From the NCBI GenBank assembly GCA_963921935.1, contig OY998176.1, positions 175,952,445-176,016,444 of the forward strand: a DNA stretch of 64,000 bases, written 5' to 3'. The translations under genes were made by a program, and so were the position numbers. The first letter of the stretch is position 1, and each line of letters begins with the position of its first letter. The notes beneath the pieces are model-generated. The model ran no database searches. It had not been told where the DNA came from and saw nothing but the letters and a program-made list of their open reading frames with translations. Below, piece after piece: positions 1-12,710 of the stretch. The stretch is from Galeruca laticollis. Lineage: Eukaryota > Arthropoda > Insecta > Coleoptera > Chrysomelidae.

Positions 1-242
1 GCTTCCATAGCAACCACTTAGCAACTGTCAATAGACGCAGCCATTTTATTAAAAATGTATTACTTAGATATTTGACGTTGAATTTTATCCTATATATAAA
101 TGGTAGATAACATTTATTAAATATGAGATTGCATTTAATACTAAGAGTTATTTGGAATTATATGATAATTGGTTCCGTTTCATTCAATCCGCATCTTTTA
201 GCTGTCTGAATGTATTTCATATTAGTAAACAATATAGTATAT

Positions 243-351
243 TATACACCAAGCGACTAAAGTGGACCATTTAATCCCGCGGGTGGTGTTTGATTCCTGA
301 GGGAAGTAATCCACCTAAGGGATTAATGTCACTTTAGTCGAGAGGTGTATA
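243..351. repeat. Short palindromic hairpin, MITE-like
   Basis: Two arms of about 35 bases face each other. The left arm reads TATACACC, three mismatched bases, CGACTAAAGTG, then TTTAATCCC. The right arm is GGGATTAA, then CACTTTAGTCG, three mismatched bases, GGTGTATA. The centre is GC-richer than the surroundings (CCCGCGGGTGG). No coding potential and no clear target duplication were seen. A small non-autonomous DNA transposon is the simplest reading. Confidence 0.6.
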
Positions 352-407
352 CCCTATTTTATGCAATTCCGGTAATTTTCAATAAAAATAAATACTACTT
401 AGGACGG

Positions 408-509
408 ACTTTTACGAAACTTGGCTGGGCATCGAGGGTGAACTTCTAAGATGCTTGGCTGGGCATCGAGGAGCGACTTTTATAAAACTTGGCTGGGCAT
501 CGAGGATAT
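408..509. repeat. Tandem array, 3 x 34 bp
   Basis: Three adjacent 34-base units each begin ACTT and contain the invariant core CTTGGCTGGGCATCGAGG, at 420-437, 454-471 and 488-505. The spacing is exactly 34 both times. Only the AT-rich flank of the core varies. This is a minisatellite seed; no function can be inferred. Confidence 0.9.
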
Positions 510-577
510 ACGTTTTACTTGTACTTTAAATACCTTAATAAGATTATAAAGAAAAGTACAAGTAGGTCGTAGGTAAA

Positions 578-710
578 GTATAGTACGTAACTCGTGTTTT
601 AACGCATTTTACGCACTCACGGAATTACGCACTCGCCGCTACACGGCTTCGTGCGCAACTTTTCCGTTCGTGCGTGAAATGCTTCTTACAACACACGTTA
701 CGTAATATAC
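578..710. repeat. Long inverted repeat, MITE-like
   Basis: Arms of about 47 bases (578-624 and 662-710) pair with few mismatches, from GTATAGTACGTAAC at the left tip to GTTACGTAATATAC at the right tip. The inner region is rich in CGCAC/GTGCG words. No ORF is present. It lies about 70 bases past the 34 bp tandem array, as expected for a palindromic MITE, but its superfamily is not identifiable. Confidence 0.65.
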
Positions 711-2254
711 TAATATTTATATGTGGACATTAATAGAATCTAATTAATCTGATTGAAGTGTATCATTGCAATAAAGGTGGGCCGAGATGGGCCATTCCAA
801 ATCAAGTCAATTTTAGACTCGGGTCGACTTGGGCGATTTTTATTCAGTATAAGTACCTGCCTGATGGGCCGAGGTGGGAATGGCCCAGGCCCAGAAAAAA
901 ATCACCTCAAGAAAAAAGGACGAAAGGAATGCAGCAAATATGTGTCATAAAAGGAATGCTCTCATCCAATTATTAACTTCTTCAGCAATTTTCTGAAACT
1001 CCAATTTCTACTTCCAATTCCAGCCGATAAATCCGCTATATACAAGCCTTGCAAAACACCAAAAGCATAACACTATTTTTTGCAGTAACAAAAAATATTG
1101 TTATGTTAAATGTGGTGTGGAAAAGTGGGGTTACTTTGTTGATCAGTGTGTACTGGATGCCAAGGCGAATTTTACTTGAATGTTGAATTAACTAAAACAG
1201 ATGAGGATTCATGTGATGAAACGATAGCTGATACATCTTCATTTGAACAATTTATAAAAATTCTGCAAGAGTAAGAAGTCGTAGAAGCTATGGCTGTTAA
1301 ATTCAAAATTGATGAATGTAAATCAGGTTAATAAATCAATAATAAATATTTGTCCACTACCACTTAACAATAAATCAATATTTCACTTCCTAACTAAAAG
1401 TATATGGTACGCATATGCTGCGTATTTTGTTTAGGAAATTTGTTTCTGAAATATATCGTATTGACAAAATATCGAAATTTTTAGTGTTAACACTTTTCAT
1501 AACGATATTTTCTAATACACTATATTTATAACGATACGGTATATCGATACTTTACTCAGTATCGCCCATTTTTATAGGTAACACAAATTATTTGAAGTAC
1601 TACAGAAATTTATTTATTTTGAATTGTCAATAATACCGAATACCAAATGATTACGAACTTGCCGATTAGACGATATACATATTGTTACGATGAATTCGGA
1701 TATTGATGAACTTTCTTGTAAACCAACAGAAATAACAGAAAATATACACATAAATATCAGTACTCAAAAACGAGGTTCAATAAAAAATTTCCGTTCTACA
1801 CTCGCATTATTTATTTAACTTATATTTAATAAAGAAATCAAGGGTCGTGGACAAAGTATAGTATTCGACTCGCAATTTATAGCCATTATTCACTCAGGTG
1901 ACTTCAACTTTTAAAATCGCTATATTTCAGAAATGGTGATTCTGACAAACAAAAGTATAGAGACAATTTTTGTAGATAATTTTATGATATACAATTTTTG
2001 TTTGATCTATTTTTTTGAACTTACCCTTTACGAGAAAAATCTAAAAAAATTTTTAATTTTTACCTTTGACCTTGAGTCACATGAGATGGATGGTGACTTT
2101 CGGAATTTTATTTTTAATAATATACCCAAAATATCTACAAAAATTAAGCTTTGTGGAAATTTTTGCAAGCTGACCACTATTTTACTGTCTAACGTTACCG
2201 GATTATTAATTAAAAAAAATCAACTGTGAATCATTCTACTGACTAGTTTTCGTT
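711..2254. other. Gene-free AT-rich stretch
   Basis: Nothing convincing. A locally GC-rich patch at 776-895 holds several GGGCC/GGCCC words, and two short overlapping ORFs there encode no recognisable domain. A 98-codon ORF at 1933-2229 is low complexity and resembles no known family. Confidence 0.5.
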
Positions 2255-2458
2255 GGCCATGGCCCTGCAAGTTTACACGTACCTACATAAAATTCATGAA
2301 GGGACTAATATATTTGGTAAGGTTGATGCCATCAGACCACAGATTAGAACAGATACGGCCATGGCACTGCAAGTTTACACGTACCTACATAAAATGTATG
2401 ACGGGACTAATATATTTGGTAAGGTTGATGCCATCAGACAACATATTAGAACAGATAC
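2255..2458 (+). repeat. 2 x 102 bp tandem duplication with open frame
   Basis: Two head-to-tail copies with period 102 begin GGCCATGGC at 2255 and 2357. They differ at only a handful of positions. Because 102 is a multiple of three, the frame continues through both units, giving a 71-codon ORF (2253-2468) with two 34-residue repeats that start AMALQVYTYLHK and contain GTNIFGKVDAIR. No promoter, upstream exon or known domain was found, so this is recorded as a repeat rather than a gene. Confidence 0.85.
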
Positions 2459-2469
2459 GAAAGCTTGAC

Positions 2470-4890
2470 AGAGAACGGTAAAAAGAGAGAGAGATGGGTA
2501 TACATACCCTTTTAAATGTCCATCGTCGTATGTTGACTCCGTTCGGGCTGCTTCGCGAAATTTTTCAACAGGGCTGTCAATTTGCATATTTCCTTCAATT
2601 TACAATCTTAGGTCAAATATTTTATAAGCATTATTTTTAAGTGTGATAGTTATACAGTTGCAAATATTCGACAATTACTTGTTTTAAATCAATTTTATTA
2701 ACATTAAAAGAGTTATACAATTAAAAAGATTATAATGTATAAAAATCATACCATAAATATATACCTTTTTTCACAAACCATATCTATGGCAACCATGCAC
2801 AATAACAGTAACAGCACGTGACGGCTTGGCTCAAAATACATAACATGTTTACTTTTTGTAATAAGCTGAAAAAGCTGTATCTTAATAACAAAATTATGTT
2901 TTAATTTTGTAGTATTTAGTTTCAATAGTTACAATTATCAATTTATACTGTATAATTGATATGTTAGTGAAAACTGTATTTGGGCTTGACCCGTTTGTAT
3001 TTCCTTTGATGAATGATAAATTAAGAATTATTTGTACTTTGGAATTTGGTTGATTCTTGTAATGATTTGTGTTATCTAAAAATGTATTTATTAATTAATC
3101 TCCCAAGAGTAATGACTATTTATAACAAATCATGAGAATGTACATGTAGGTATTAAATAAATACATAAATATATATTCGATTATGGTTATTGTTTTAATT
3201 CATGGCGCAATTTTAAAGATTTAGTAAAAATTTCCAAAAAAAAAACTAGATTCGGCATTGGAAATTGTTATTGTCCCCGAGTCAACATTGCAATTTGGTA
3301 AGAAATTCAGAAAATATTTTAAACTTGCAACATCGCGGCTATACCGAGTAAAGGTCCGAGGTCATTGAAGGCGGAGTTGAAAATCGTATGATGTTTTACC
3401 GGGATTCGTTTGTGTTCCCTCTCTAATCTGTGATCAGACATTGAAACATCCCTAAGAAAATATAATAAATTATTTCTAATCATTTTGCATGATGTTAATT
3501 ACATGAAGAGATAAACAGTTAGCATTTCGGGTTTTATTGTGTTTTATGGTGCCAATATTAAATACTGAAACAGCTTTGACACAACAATTTAGTGTTTAGA
3601 TTCATTGGTTTATTTAAAACTGCCATATATCTCCATAATAGTTTTGAAACATTTACAAACTGTACATTTGGATTAATGTGATTTTTTATTAACGCTCTAT
3701 AGTAAATTATAGAACAAAATGTGTTTAACTTTTTCAGTACGATAAGTAACCACGGAAATTCATTACACATCTGGGTTGTTTATAAAATTAGCTATCGTTA
3801 GAATTGAATTAATCATAGTCACGTACTGATTATTACTTTTGCAGTAAGCTACGTGAGTTTTATTAGGTTTATAGCAATAACATGATTAAGGGAAAATTGT
3901 TATGTATTTGAAGAAAGAATATCGTAGACTTGATTATGGATAATAGTTTTCATGAAAACATGTATTCATTGAGACTTATTATATTTGATAAATTTGTGCT
4001 ACACATTTTTTGTGCTTCTACATTGGACTTCTGTTTCCGCTGTCAGCTATAGTTTCTCACTATTCAGCATTAAATACTTCCGGATTTGTAGACGGTAATT
4101 CAGAGAACAATTTAAGGCTTTGGAAGATCTGTAACAGAACCTTCGAAACGTTTTTTTCAATTTTCATTAATTGGCTGAATATTGGCCATGAAAGTAAAAA
4201 AAATTGTTAAATAAATTGTCCTTGTAAAGATCTTTGCCGAAGCAGTCAATGAAAAAGATCAAAAACCACATTCCTAACAAATAAGACGACTGAATGATGG
4301 GACAGAACTGTAATGTAATAAGTATAGCCATTTTATATAAAAAACTCGTTTTATACCTCGAACGGAAGTGCATGTCTAATTATAATAATTATAGACACAG
4401 ACTTTACGTCTAGTTGATTCTCTCGGTTCATGAAGTTTTATAGTATATACTGCCTTAGCTATACATTACTGATTATTTTCCTTTGTTAGACTGTAATTGA
4501 TACATTCAGATATTCCCTCATGTTTATTAATTTATACGCAGTTCCGTATTTGATCTTATCTACAATGTCATATAGTTATTTTTTACCTAAGGGTATAAAA
4601 ACTCATAAATCTGTTGTTCCACGGAAACGGATTTGATATATTCCTTCGACATTTAAATTCACAGGTCTGCAAAAATTTATTTCTTGCGCTCCTTCTTACA
4701 AAGATTATTATAGATGTTATACTTCTCAACCGAAACTTGGTGTTAAAAAATATGCATCACGTATATATTTTTAAGGCATTTCTGAAGAAAACAATTTATT
4801 ATTCGAAAAATAAATCATTGTTTTAATAATTAGGACAAAATATTACATATAATCACACTAAGAACCAACCATAAGACAATATATTTACTT
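2470..4890. other. Gene-free stretch
   Basis: AT-rich sequence with a few ORFs of 60-70 codons (for example 3558-3770 minus and 4010-4210 plus) that show no domain, low-complexity composition and no repeat partners in the window. Nothing is supported. Confidence 0.5.
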
Positions 4891-4895
4891 ATTGT

Positions 4896-5335
4896 TTATA
4901 TCATTACACTTACAAGTTTTTTTCTTTTTATATTTTCTAATGGAGTTACTGACAACTTTTTGCTTGAACGCCTCTCAATGTCCGATATGTTCTGATGAAA
5001 TCCATGTTTATCAGATACCACTCCAAGATTTTCGGGAAAGAAATCTAAAAAATGAATTTTAAGTGACATGTTGCATTTTGAAACTCTATAAGAAGACAGA
5101 AGTTCTTGGATCATTTCCTTGTGGTTTTGACTTTTTTATTTCCAAGAAAATTATGTCAGATATCTACGAAAACGGTCAATGCCCTTTTTCCAGCTTCAGT
5201 CAGCTTAATTTCAGAATTTGAGTCTTCCATAAGCTCTCATATTTGGGTTACTACACAGATACCTTCATTCAATTTCGCATCGCTAAAACAATGGAAAGCA
5301 GATCTAGATTCAGTATGTTGAGCTCTCCAAATTCA
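4896..5335 (-). pseudogene. Relic of an unnamed insect repeat-associated protein
   Basis: Read on the minus strand, the segment gives short collinear pieces in more than one frame. The downstream piece (72 codons, 4896-5114) contains CNMSLKIHFL, DFFPENLG and FHQNISDIE. The upstream piece contains ELMEDSNSE and HNFLGN. From memory, this order (a CNMSLK-type core followed by a RFHQDI-like motif) belongs to a family common in insect genomes and often found in repeats; its function is unknown to me. Internal stops at the QI*ELM and DI*HNF positions and frame changes show that it is dead. Family recognition is from memory and would need a protein search. Confidence 0.5.
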
Positions 5336-5440
5336 TCATCTTTTATTTAAAGGAGGATTTCGTTGCATACCAGTGTTTTCATTGAAGCTTCCACTTAATT
5401 ATTTAGCATTTTAGATATTAAATAATCTTAAGCCGGGTTC

Positions 5441-5824
5441 AGACTATGTAACAAAACATGTTAATAACAAAGTTCTACAACCAATTTTTGTACAACTTTG
5501 TTGTGTAACTTGTTATAATATAACAGAATCATCCAGACCACGCAACAAAAAACAAAACGAAATAGTGCGCATAATTTTTGCAGCATATCAACGGGTAATA
5601 GGTAGTATGTGCAAGGGAAATGTTTCAATAACATGTGTGTAGACAAGTCACGAGGTTTTACAACAAAGTTTTATAACTAACTTCCTTTGATCTTTACCGA
5701 TATCGGATAAATAACATAAAACAAGCAAAATGCTGTACAACACTGTGTCTTAAAACTGTTTTTATTTTTAATTCTCGAACAAGTTATAAAACTTTGTTAT
5801 TTAACATGTTTTGTTACATAGTCT
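5441..5824. mobile_element. MITE with about 35 bp terminal inverted repeats
   Basis: The left end begins AGACTATGTAACAAAAC and runs on through ATGTT and AATAACAAAGTT. The right end is its near-perfect reverse complement, ending GTTACATAGTCT. The arms differ by one inserted base. The 384-base interior has further subterminal inverted words (AACAAAGTT, AACTTTGTT) but no ORF that resembles a transposase. This is a non-autonomous DNA transposon; no unambiguous target duplication was seen. Confidence 0.8.
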
Positions 5825-6025
5825 AGTGTTATTTTACGTGGTAACATTAGTGGATAAAGCGCTATCTGAATTATTTATTATTGGAACAATTACAATAAAT
5901 GCTGTTACGCGACGAAAAAAGGGCTGTATTCATGGGTATACATGTATATAAATTTTTTTTTTTTTTGTATTTACAAGCAAGTCGCATCTACCACTGGGGT
6001 AATTAGCGACACAAATATGGGTTGT

Positions 6026-9000
6026 TTATAGTTTAGTTAAAATGTTAATGTCACTTAGATATTTAAAAAGGTTCTGTGTATTACAGTTTTCGCCAAGAAC
6101 TTGGTCTAAATTGTTGCTGAGGTTGTTATCTTGTCTTGATTGTTGGAATTTTGGGCAATCGGTTATTAAATGTTTGACAGTAAGCTGGATCTTGCATAAT
6201 TCACATTTTGGGGGTTCACTTTTAGTAATTAAGTAACTATGAGTAAGTTTGGTGTGGCCTATTCGTAACCTAGTCAGTTTAACTTGAAGCGATCTTTTGT
6301 TTGTTGGCTGCGCTCGAGGTTTCACTTCCGGTTTCACGTCGCGTAGTTTCGATTGGGACGATTGCCACTCGATTTGCCACAATTTTAGCACTTTTGATTT
6401 AAGTAGCGGTTTTATGTCGTTATACACTACCGTTTGCACTTCACTTACGGTTTCACTAATTTCTGCTTGTCGTGATTTGCGATCGGCTTCTTCGTTTCCT
6501 TGAAGGCCAGTATGAGAAGGAACCCAAAGTATTTCCACAAAGTTATTGGAATGTTGCAACTGCGATAATTCGACTTTAATTTGGAGGGCTATTGGATGTG
6601 TGGGATAAAGTTGATTGATAATATGGATTGAGTTAAGAGAGTCTGTTATTATGAGGGATCTTGAAGTATTTTTTGTTTTTATGTGAATAAGTGCTTGAAG
6701 AATGGCGTATAGTTCTCCAGTGCAGACGCTGCTTATTTCGGGTAACTTGAATTGTAGTGTACTGTTTTGCATGATCACTGCCGCGCCTACACCATCAGAG
6801 GTTTTGGATGCGTCTGTATATGCGAGGTGAAATTGTAGATATTTGTCAAGTATGGAGGCAAATGTTTTCCTAATTAGAGTATGGGGGGTTTCTAATTTGT
6901 TAAATTTGCACAGTGAAGTGTCGCTGGGAGGGATATTGATCGACCATGGAGGGGGAGTTTTAATTTTGTTGGAAAGGAAGCGGGGACGTTTGATTTGGAG
7001 TTCTGTGAGAATTTTATTAGCTCTTGCATAGAATGGTGGGTCTGTTTTGATATTTGCGAATGTAAAGTTTTTTAGTGCTTGGTCAGTATGTTAATGTAGA
7101 CTGGATTCTGCTGGTTTGTGCTGATGGATAGTGCGTATGAAGCGGAAAGGTATTTTCTCCGGAGTTGTAGAGAAGGTTCCCCGGTTTCGCACTGTAGGCT
7201 TTTTATTGGACTTGAACAGAATGCTCCTGTTGCTATTCTTAGTGCTGTGTTTTGAATGGTTTCGAGTTGGTTTAGAGTAGTTTTTTTAGCTGTTGCGTAT
7301 ACTATAGAGCCGTAGTCTATCTTTGAGCGAATGAGTGTTTTATATATGTGCATTAGACAGGTATAGTCAGATCCCCAGGATTTGCTTGAGAGTGTTTTCA
7401 TAAGGCTTATACCGTTTTGGCATGATTTTTTAATATGTAGTATGTGTTTCTTCCAGCTGAGTTTTTTGTCAACAATCATTCCAAGAAATCTGATGTTATC
7501 GACATAGTTTAGGGAAATGTTGTTAAGTTTGAGTTCAGGAGACACAGGATTGTGTTTTCTAGAAAATAATATGCATTTGGTCTTCTCTGTTGAAAATTGC
7601 AGTCCCGTGAGTTTAGACCAGTTTTGAAGTTGGTTTAATGTTTCTTGGATGTGTTTCTGAATTGAGTCGATGTTCTTACCTTTGGAGAATATTACCAAAT
7701 CGTCAGCATATAACCTGCCTTTGACTAGTTTGGAATGATGGTTTAATATGTCGTTGACCGCGATCAGGAAAAGTGTTGAACTAATGACTGATCCTTGGGG
7801 AGTCCCGTTAGTTTGTTGTTTTAGAGTTGAAGTTGTGTTATTGGTACGAACACGAAAGAAACGATTATTAAGAAAATTTTGTATGAATTTTAGGATGTTT
7901 CCTTTGATGCCCCATGAATGAAGAGTTTTGATAATGCCATGACGCCACGCTGTATCGAAGGCTTTTGTGATATCGATGAAAACTGCAAGGCAATCTTGTT
8001 TGTTCGCGAAAGATTCGTGGATTTCGGATTCCAAATCAATGAGATTGTCTAATGTTGACCTGTTTTGACGGAAACCGCTTTGTTCTTGTATTAAAAGGTT
8101 TCTGTCTTCTAATGTCCACAATAGTCTTTTGTTTATGATTTTTTCCATTATTTTGCTTAGTGCGTTGGTAAGAGATATTGGTCGGTATGAAGTTAACTTA
8201 GTTCTTGGGTAGTTTGCCTTTGGTATGGGTATGACGATTGCCTGTGACCACGTGGATGGGAAAATATTTTTTGTCCAGATTAGGTTGAATATTTGGAGAA
8301 GGTATGACTTGGGAAGGTATGACTTGGCAATATGAGGGAGTTTTTGGAGAAAGATTAATGGAATATTATCAGGTCCTGGGGCAGAATTTTTGGTTGTGTC
8401 TAAGGAAAAATTAAGTTCGTCTATAGTTAACGGGATATTAAGTATGTTGTTGTCATGGTCATCGTAATCTAAGAATTCGTCTTCTTTAGTAGTTTTAAAT
8501 TCCAGAAATTCTTGTGAGTAGTTTGAGTTGCTTGAGTTGTGCTCAAAATGTGTTGCAAATAATTCGGTCATGTCTTCGTTAGTTGAGACTGTGCTATTGT
8601 TGTGAGCTATAAAAGGAATTTTTGTAAATTTGTTTTTTCCTAATATTTTTCTTAGATTTTGCCACACGGTACTTAAAGGCGTAGAGCTGTTTATGTTGGA
8701 TGCGAACGCTTTCCAGGAGTTTTTTCTAGCATTCTTTGTGATGTATCTTGCTTGGGCTCTTCTTCTCTTATAGTCTACTAGGTTCCCCAGTGATTTATTT
8801 CGTTTTAATTTATTAAATGACGCTTTGTATTGTTTAATAGCTTTATCGCATTCAGTATTCCACCACGGCAGTGGTGTATGTTTTTTTAGTGCTTTTGTTT
8901 TTCCTATAAATTTTTCTGCTGCATCGGTGATAATTTTTGTGAATGAGTTCAAAATGTTGTCGATGTTATGGTTTTCTAGATTAACAGGAAGTAGAGCGAC

Positions 9001-9753
9001 GTTTTCTTCAATGTAATTACTGAAATTTGGCCAATCAGCATGTTTTATTTTCCATTTTGAAACAGTAGGGTATGTAGTGACGGAGTTTTGATCGGAGATC
9101 GTGATTTTGATTGGATAATGGTCGCTTCCATATAAATATGGTATAGTGTCCCAGGAAATTAGAGGTGAGATAGTTGGATGGCATATTGATAAATCGATTG
9201 CTGATTTCGTGCTTGAGTGAATATTAACTCTTGTAGGCCTACCGTCATTTAAAATATTTAGATTATGTGCATCTAGGATGTTTCCGATTGTTCTGCCTTT
9301 TGCGTTAAAACCTGTTGATCCCCAAATAGGATTGTGGCTATTAAAATCACCCAGTAATATTAGAGGTGATGGAACTTGTGACAAAATGTTAGTGATGTCT
9401 TGTGAGGTAATTACTTGATCAGGAGGGATATATATGTTGCAGATATTAATTGTTTGAGGAATTTTGATAGAAATTGCTATTGCTTCTAAGTTTGTATTAA
9501 GTGTTATATTGTGTGCTTCGTATAAAGTATTTACATAGATGGCTACGCCTCCGCTTGCTTTTCCCGCGTTGTTTCTGTTTCTGTAAAAACAGGAATAATT
9601 GTTGAAGTTGTGATTGTGTTGTCCTTTGAAATTAGTTTCTTGAAGACAAATAATTGATGGTGAAGTTTCGTGTATAAGTATTTTGAGCATTTCATAATGG
9701 GTGTAAAACCCATTTATGTTCCATTGCAATAAATTGAAGATAATATTATGCAA
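6026..9753 (-). pseudogene. LINE ORF2: endonuclease, RT, RNase H (one frameshift)
   Basis: This protein nicks target DNA and reverse transcribes the element RNA at the nick. Residues 1-220 form an APE-type endonuclease, with QWN near 10-12, LQETN at 38-42, GDFNSH at 135-140 and SDH at 210-212. The RT (roughly 480-760) shows SYRPISLTN, ITKAFDTAW, TPQGSVIS and LYADDLVIF. After a CCHC-less linker, RNase H shows YTDASK, CTGELYAI, ITDSL and HTGLQGNEEAD, so its acidic residues are present. The first frame stops at 7072 after ILTKH; the next frame is open from about 7077 to 6026, consistent with loss of a single base near 7076. Otherwise the gene is intact at about 1,240 codons. No ATG lies at the start: the frame opens just before the ORF1 stop, which it overlaps, suggesting coupled reinitiation or a non-AUG start. 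Confidence 0.9.
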
Positions 9754-11186
9754 GTTCTGTTAGGGATTCCTGAGATGTGGCAAGGGAAACGTCAGATTCG
9801 GCATCTTCACCTGATTTTAAAAGCTTCAGTTGTTTCATAATTCTCTTTTTTGTTTTAGTGCATTTGGTCTTTATTTGGCGGTCGGAGGTATATGAATGTA
9901 TTTTGATTAAGAGTTGTAATAGTTCTAGTATATCAGAGGTATAATCTTTTGCTGTACTGAGAGGGTCCACTGATCCTTGTACGTTCTCAAAAAAGTCGAT
10001 TGTTTGTTCGAAAGATATTATTTGAGTTTCATTGTCGAATAATTCTTTGATAGGTGCCATTTGATTTTCCAGTATGATAGTTGATTTAGAAGTGGATTTC
10101 GCTTTTTTGAGTTTTGCATCTGGTTTACTGAAGCTTATTTCTTTTCGAAGCTGCTTTATTTTTTGGGTTTTCGATGTCAGTAGCCGTCGATGTTTGTGGA
10201 GAATTTGATATTATTTCTAGGGATCTTTTGATGCCATGTGTTTCAGCAAGGTGAGTGATATTCGAAGCTGTGGTAGCTGTTGTTATATTTGCTTCGATGG
10301 GCATGGTGGTTGAAATTGAAGATATATCTGTTAGTGGGTTAGCGCTTTGCTCGTTTACTGAGTTTAGAGTAGATTGACTGGTTGTAGTTGTTGAGTTTGG
10401 TGAAGAAGTGTCGTCTGTTGGTTGAGGAGGCAACTTTGAAGTGCAAGTGCTAGATAAGTGACCATGTTGTTTGCAATGATAACACAAATTATCTACAGCG
10501 AGAAAAATACGGTATGTCGTGTCATCATAAGTTATCAAAACTGAGTCTGGTATTGGAATTGTGGGAGGTACAATGTATACTTGCCTCCTGAAACTGAATA
10601 TGTGTTTATAGTCGGGGTTGGTGGTGCCTATTCTTAAAAAGGAAATTGCAGAAGACAGCTTGAAGCCGAGTTGTTGAAGTTCCCTCTGTAGTACGTCGTG
10701 TGGAATGGTGGGACATACATTGGATAAAAGTAGCCTTTCGTTTGGTGTGATAAGTCTGCGTGCTTGTATCACTTCGTTATTGATCTTTATGCGCCCATCA
10801 TGTTTAATGATAAAATCATCTACGATTTCCTTACTTGAGAGGTAAATACATATCCGATTGTTTGAGATTCTAGATGTGAATAATATGTTTTTCGGACTTA
10901 TCGTGGAGCCAATAGCCAGGAGATATTCTTCTAATTTAATATTGTTTAGAGAACTAAAAACGATGGCTTGAAGTTTAGATGGGAAAGTGGGGATGGTAGG
11001 TTGTTGAGGTTGGCTAGCTACTTTGGAGTACGAAGGTTGAGATGAAGGTGGAGGTTGAGGTAAGACTTGTTGTTTTGGTATCGTTGAATGCTGAGTTGGA
11101 ATTGAGTGTTGAGCTGAAGGTACATGTTGAGATAAAGGTGACTGATTATTGATGTTGTCGCTGGTTATAATATTGTCGGTTTCCAT
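9746..11186 (-). pseudogene. LINE ORF1: gag-like RNA-binding protein (one frameshift)
   Basis: ORF1 should coat the element RNA. The 353-codon first part (11186-10125) starts with a Pro/Gln/Ser-rich tail, followed by a folded region (about 70-245) and one CCHC knuckle, CYHCKQHGHLSSTC, near residues 237-250. The second part (104 codons, 10060-9746, open from about 10132) is helical, Lys-rich, and in the next frame. The frame change near 10130 follows KRNKLQ and fits a single inserted base, so the native ORF1 was probably about 480 residues. Its stop overlaps the opening of ORF2 by several bases. The assignment follows from position and the single zinc knuckle. Confidence 0.8.
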
Positions 11187-11495
11187 GTTCCGCTAAGGTT
11201 CGTTTTGCCTGAATACGGCTCTGTCCCGCATCGGACCCAACTGATAAGGCTGGTAAATGGTACGATACCGGTTTTAATTGTTATTGAATGAATGTGTTTA
11301 TGTTGAAATATAACACAATTTCTTAATAAAAAAGCAAATTTAGGCTTACTTTGTTAGTCCGTGTCATTCACTATGTAGTTATGATCACTTGTATACTGTT
11401 TTTATTTAAATTATTTATGATATTTCACTGTGATGTACGAATTTCTCGGATCTGATTTTAAAAACACGTTGTGTAGTTTTCGATCGTATATAAAT

Positions 11496-12320
11496 ATTGT
11501 TTCTTAATATATCAACGTCCAGATATGTCGACAGTTAATGAATAAATTATATTCAAATTGCGCATTCTAAGAAATATTCCTGCGAAACTTCCAAATACAT
11601 AAATTTTTATAGCTATTATTATTTGAATGAAAATATCATCCATAATTCATCAATATTGTATTTAGTACCAACTACTCATCATTGAAATAAAACTTTTGCG
11701 AATGAAATAAGTTGAAACTAGAAAATTGCCTATGCATCAATAGGAAGTTATAACCTACATAATTAATAAACCATCATAGTTAATTCTGCTCTTTGAAACT
11801 CAAACAAAAATTTATTTCCTTTATATCACTTAAACTACAATACTTTAAGTGAATATTTGTTTCTCAGTATCAAAGATTTCTTTTGCTGATTTTAGCGGTT
11901 GAGAACAAATAATGTTGGTGGTCGATTTCATGCTAACCTTTTCAGATTTTTTGTCTACATGTTCTATTGATTTGTTGAATATATTTTTATTTCTTCAGCT
12001 GTTTGTTTTGAGTTGTTTTTTATGAGATTTCCATTTCTGTGGTAGGCAACCTTTGGTTTGATGTGTTAGCATTTCGCAATCTTTGTTTTTGTGGGAATAT
12101 ACAAAGGGAGGATGCTGAAATAGTATATTATTCAATGAGCGAGTGATGATGGCTATTACTCATGTGGATGATTTTTGCAACACGAGAGTTATAGAACGAG
12201 AAATTTCTATAAATAAATAAGAATATTATGTTACTGTGAATAAGATAAGAAATGCAAAGTTAGCTTATATATTAATATATATTCATATTCACTATTATTC
12301 AAGTTGTTCTTAAGCTTGGT
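11496..12320. other. Gene-free stretch
   Basis: AT-rich sequence between the LINE and the next gypsy fragment. No ORF above 60 codons, repeat partner or RNA gene was seen. Confidence 0.5.
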
Positions 12321-12460
12321 AGTTAGTTGGTAAAAGTCGTTGTTTAATATTTAGTTAATTTCATAGCATTGTCGGTTTATTATTAGCAAGTATTGTAATT
12401 TTGATTATATTGTAAAAATAATGTTTTTAAAAATAGTTTTCGGTGGGTAAAATATATAAC

Positions 12461-12478
12461 TGGCGCAGTCAGTAGCAT
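12461..12478 (+). other. Primer binding site (tRNA-Ser type)
   Basis: TGGCGCAGTCAGTAGCAT begins with the TGG that pairs with tRNA CCA. The TGGCGCAGTC core is known from Drosophila 17.6/297/gypsy-type elements. Confidence 0.65.
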
Positions 12479-12710
12479 CTGTGCGGTCATGAAAAACTTT
12501 GTCGAATCGTTCGTATGAAGAACTCACGATTTGGTGTTCCAACTTCGAGCGCGGATTCCAAAATCTACCATAAACGAAGAAAGAAGAAACCGGACCTCTT
12601 TAAATCGATTGTAAGCGCCAAGTTTCCTTTCTTTACCTTTCCATAACTTCTTAAAAGAGTAGGAGAGATAGTTTGTAAGATTTTAAATATTCTTGCTGCC
12701 GATTTATTTT

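Larger units (their letters stand above)
5953..11485 (-). mobile_element. Near-full-length LINE, I superfamily
   Basis: The element runs right to left: 5' UTR, ORF1, ORF2, a short 3' UTR and a 14-base A tail (T14 at 5953-5966 on plus). ORF2 carries an APE-type endonuclease, RT and a C-terminal RNase H, the domain set of the I superfamily (I, Nimb, LOA, R1-like clades); the clade is unresolved. A 10-base direct repeat, GTATATAAAT, lies at 5944-5953 next to the tail and again at 11486-11495. If it is the target duplication, the element is 5.5 kb with a 5' UTR of about 300 bases. The repeat is AT-rich and could be chance, so the 5' boundary is tentative. Confidence 0.85.

Noticed and set aside
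408..509. CRISPR-like regular repeats
   Set aside because: Only three contiguous 34-base units without proper spacers, in eukaryotic-type DNA; a minisatellite.
753..976. Two overlapping short ORFs in a GC-richer patch
   Set aside because: No domain or repeat partner; the overlap in two frames suggests chance.
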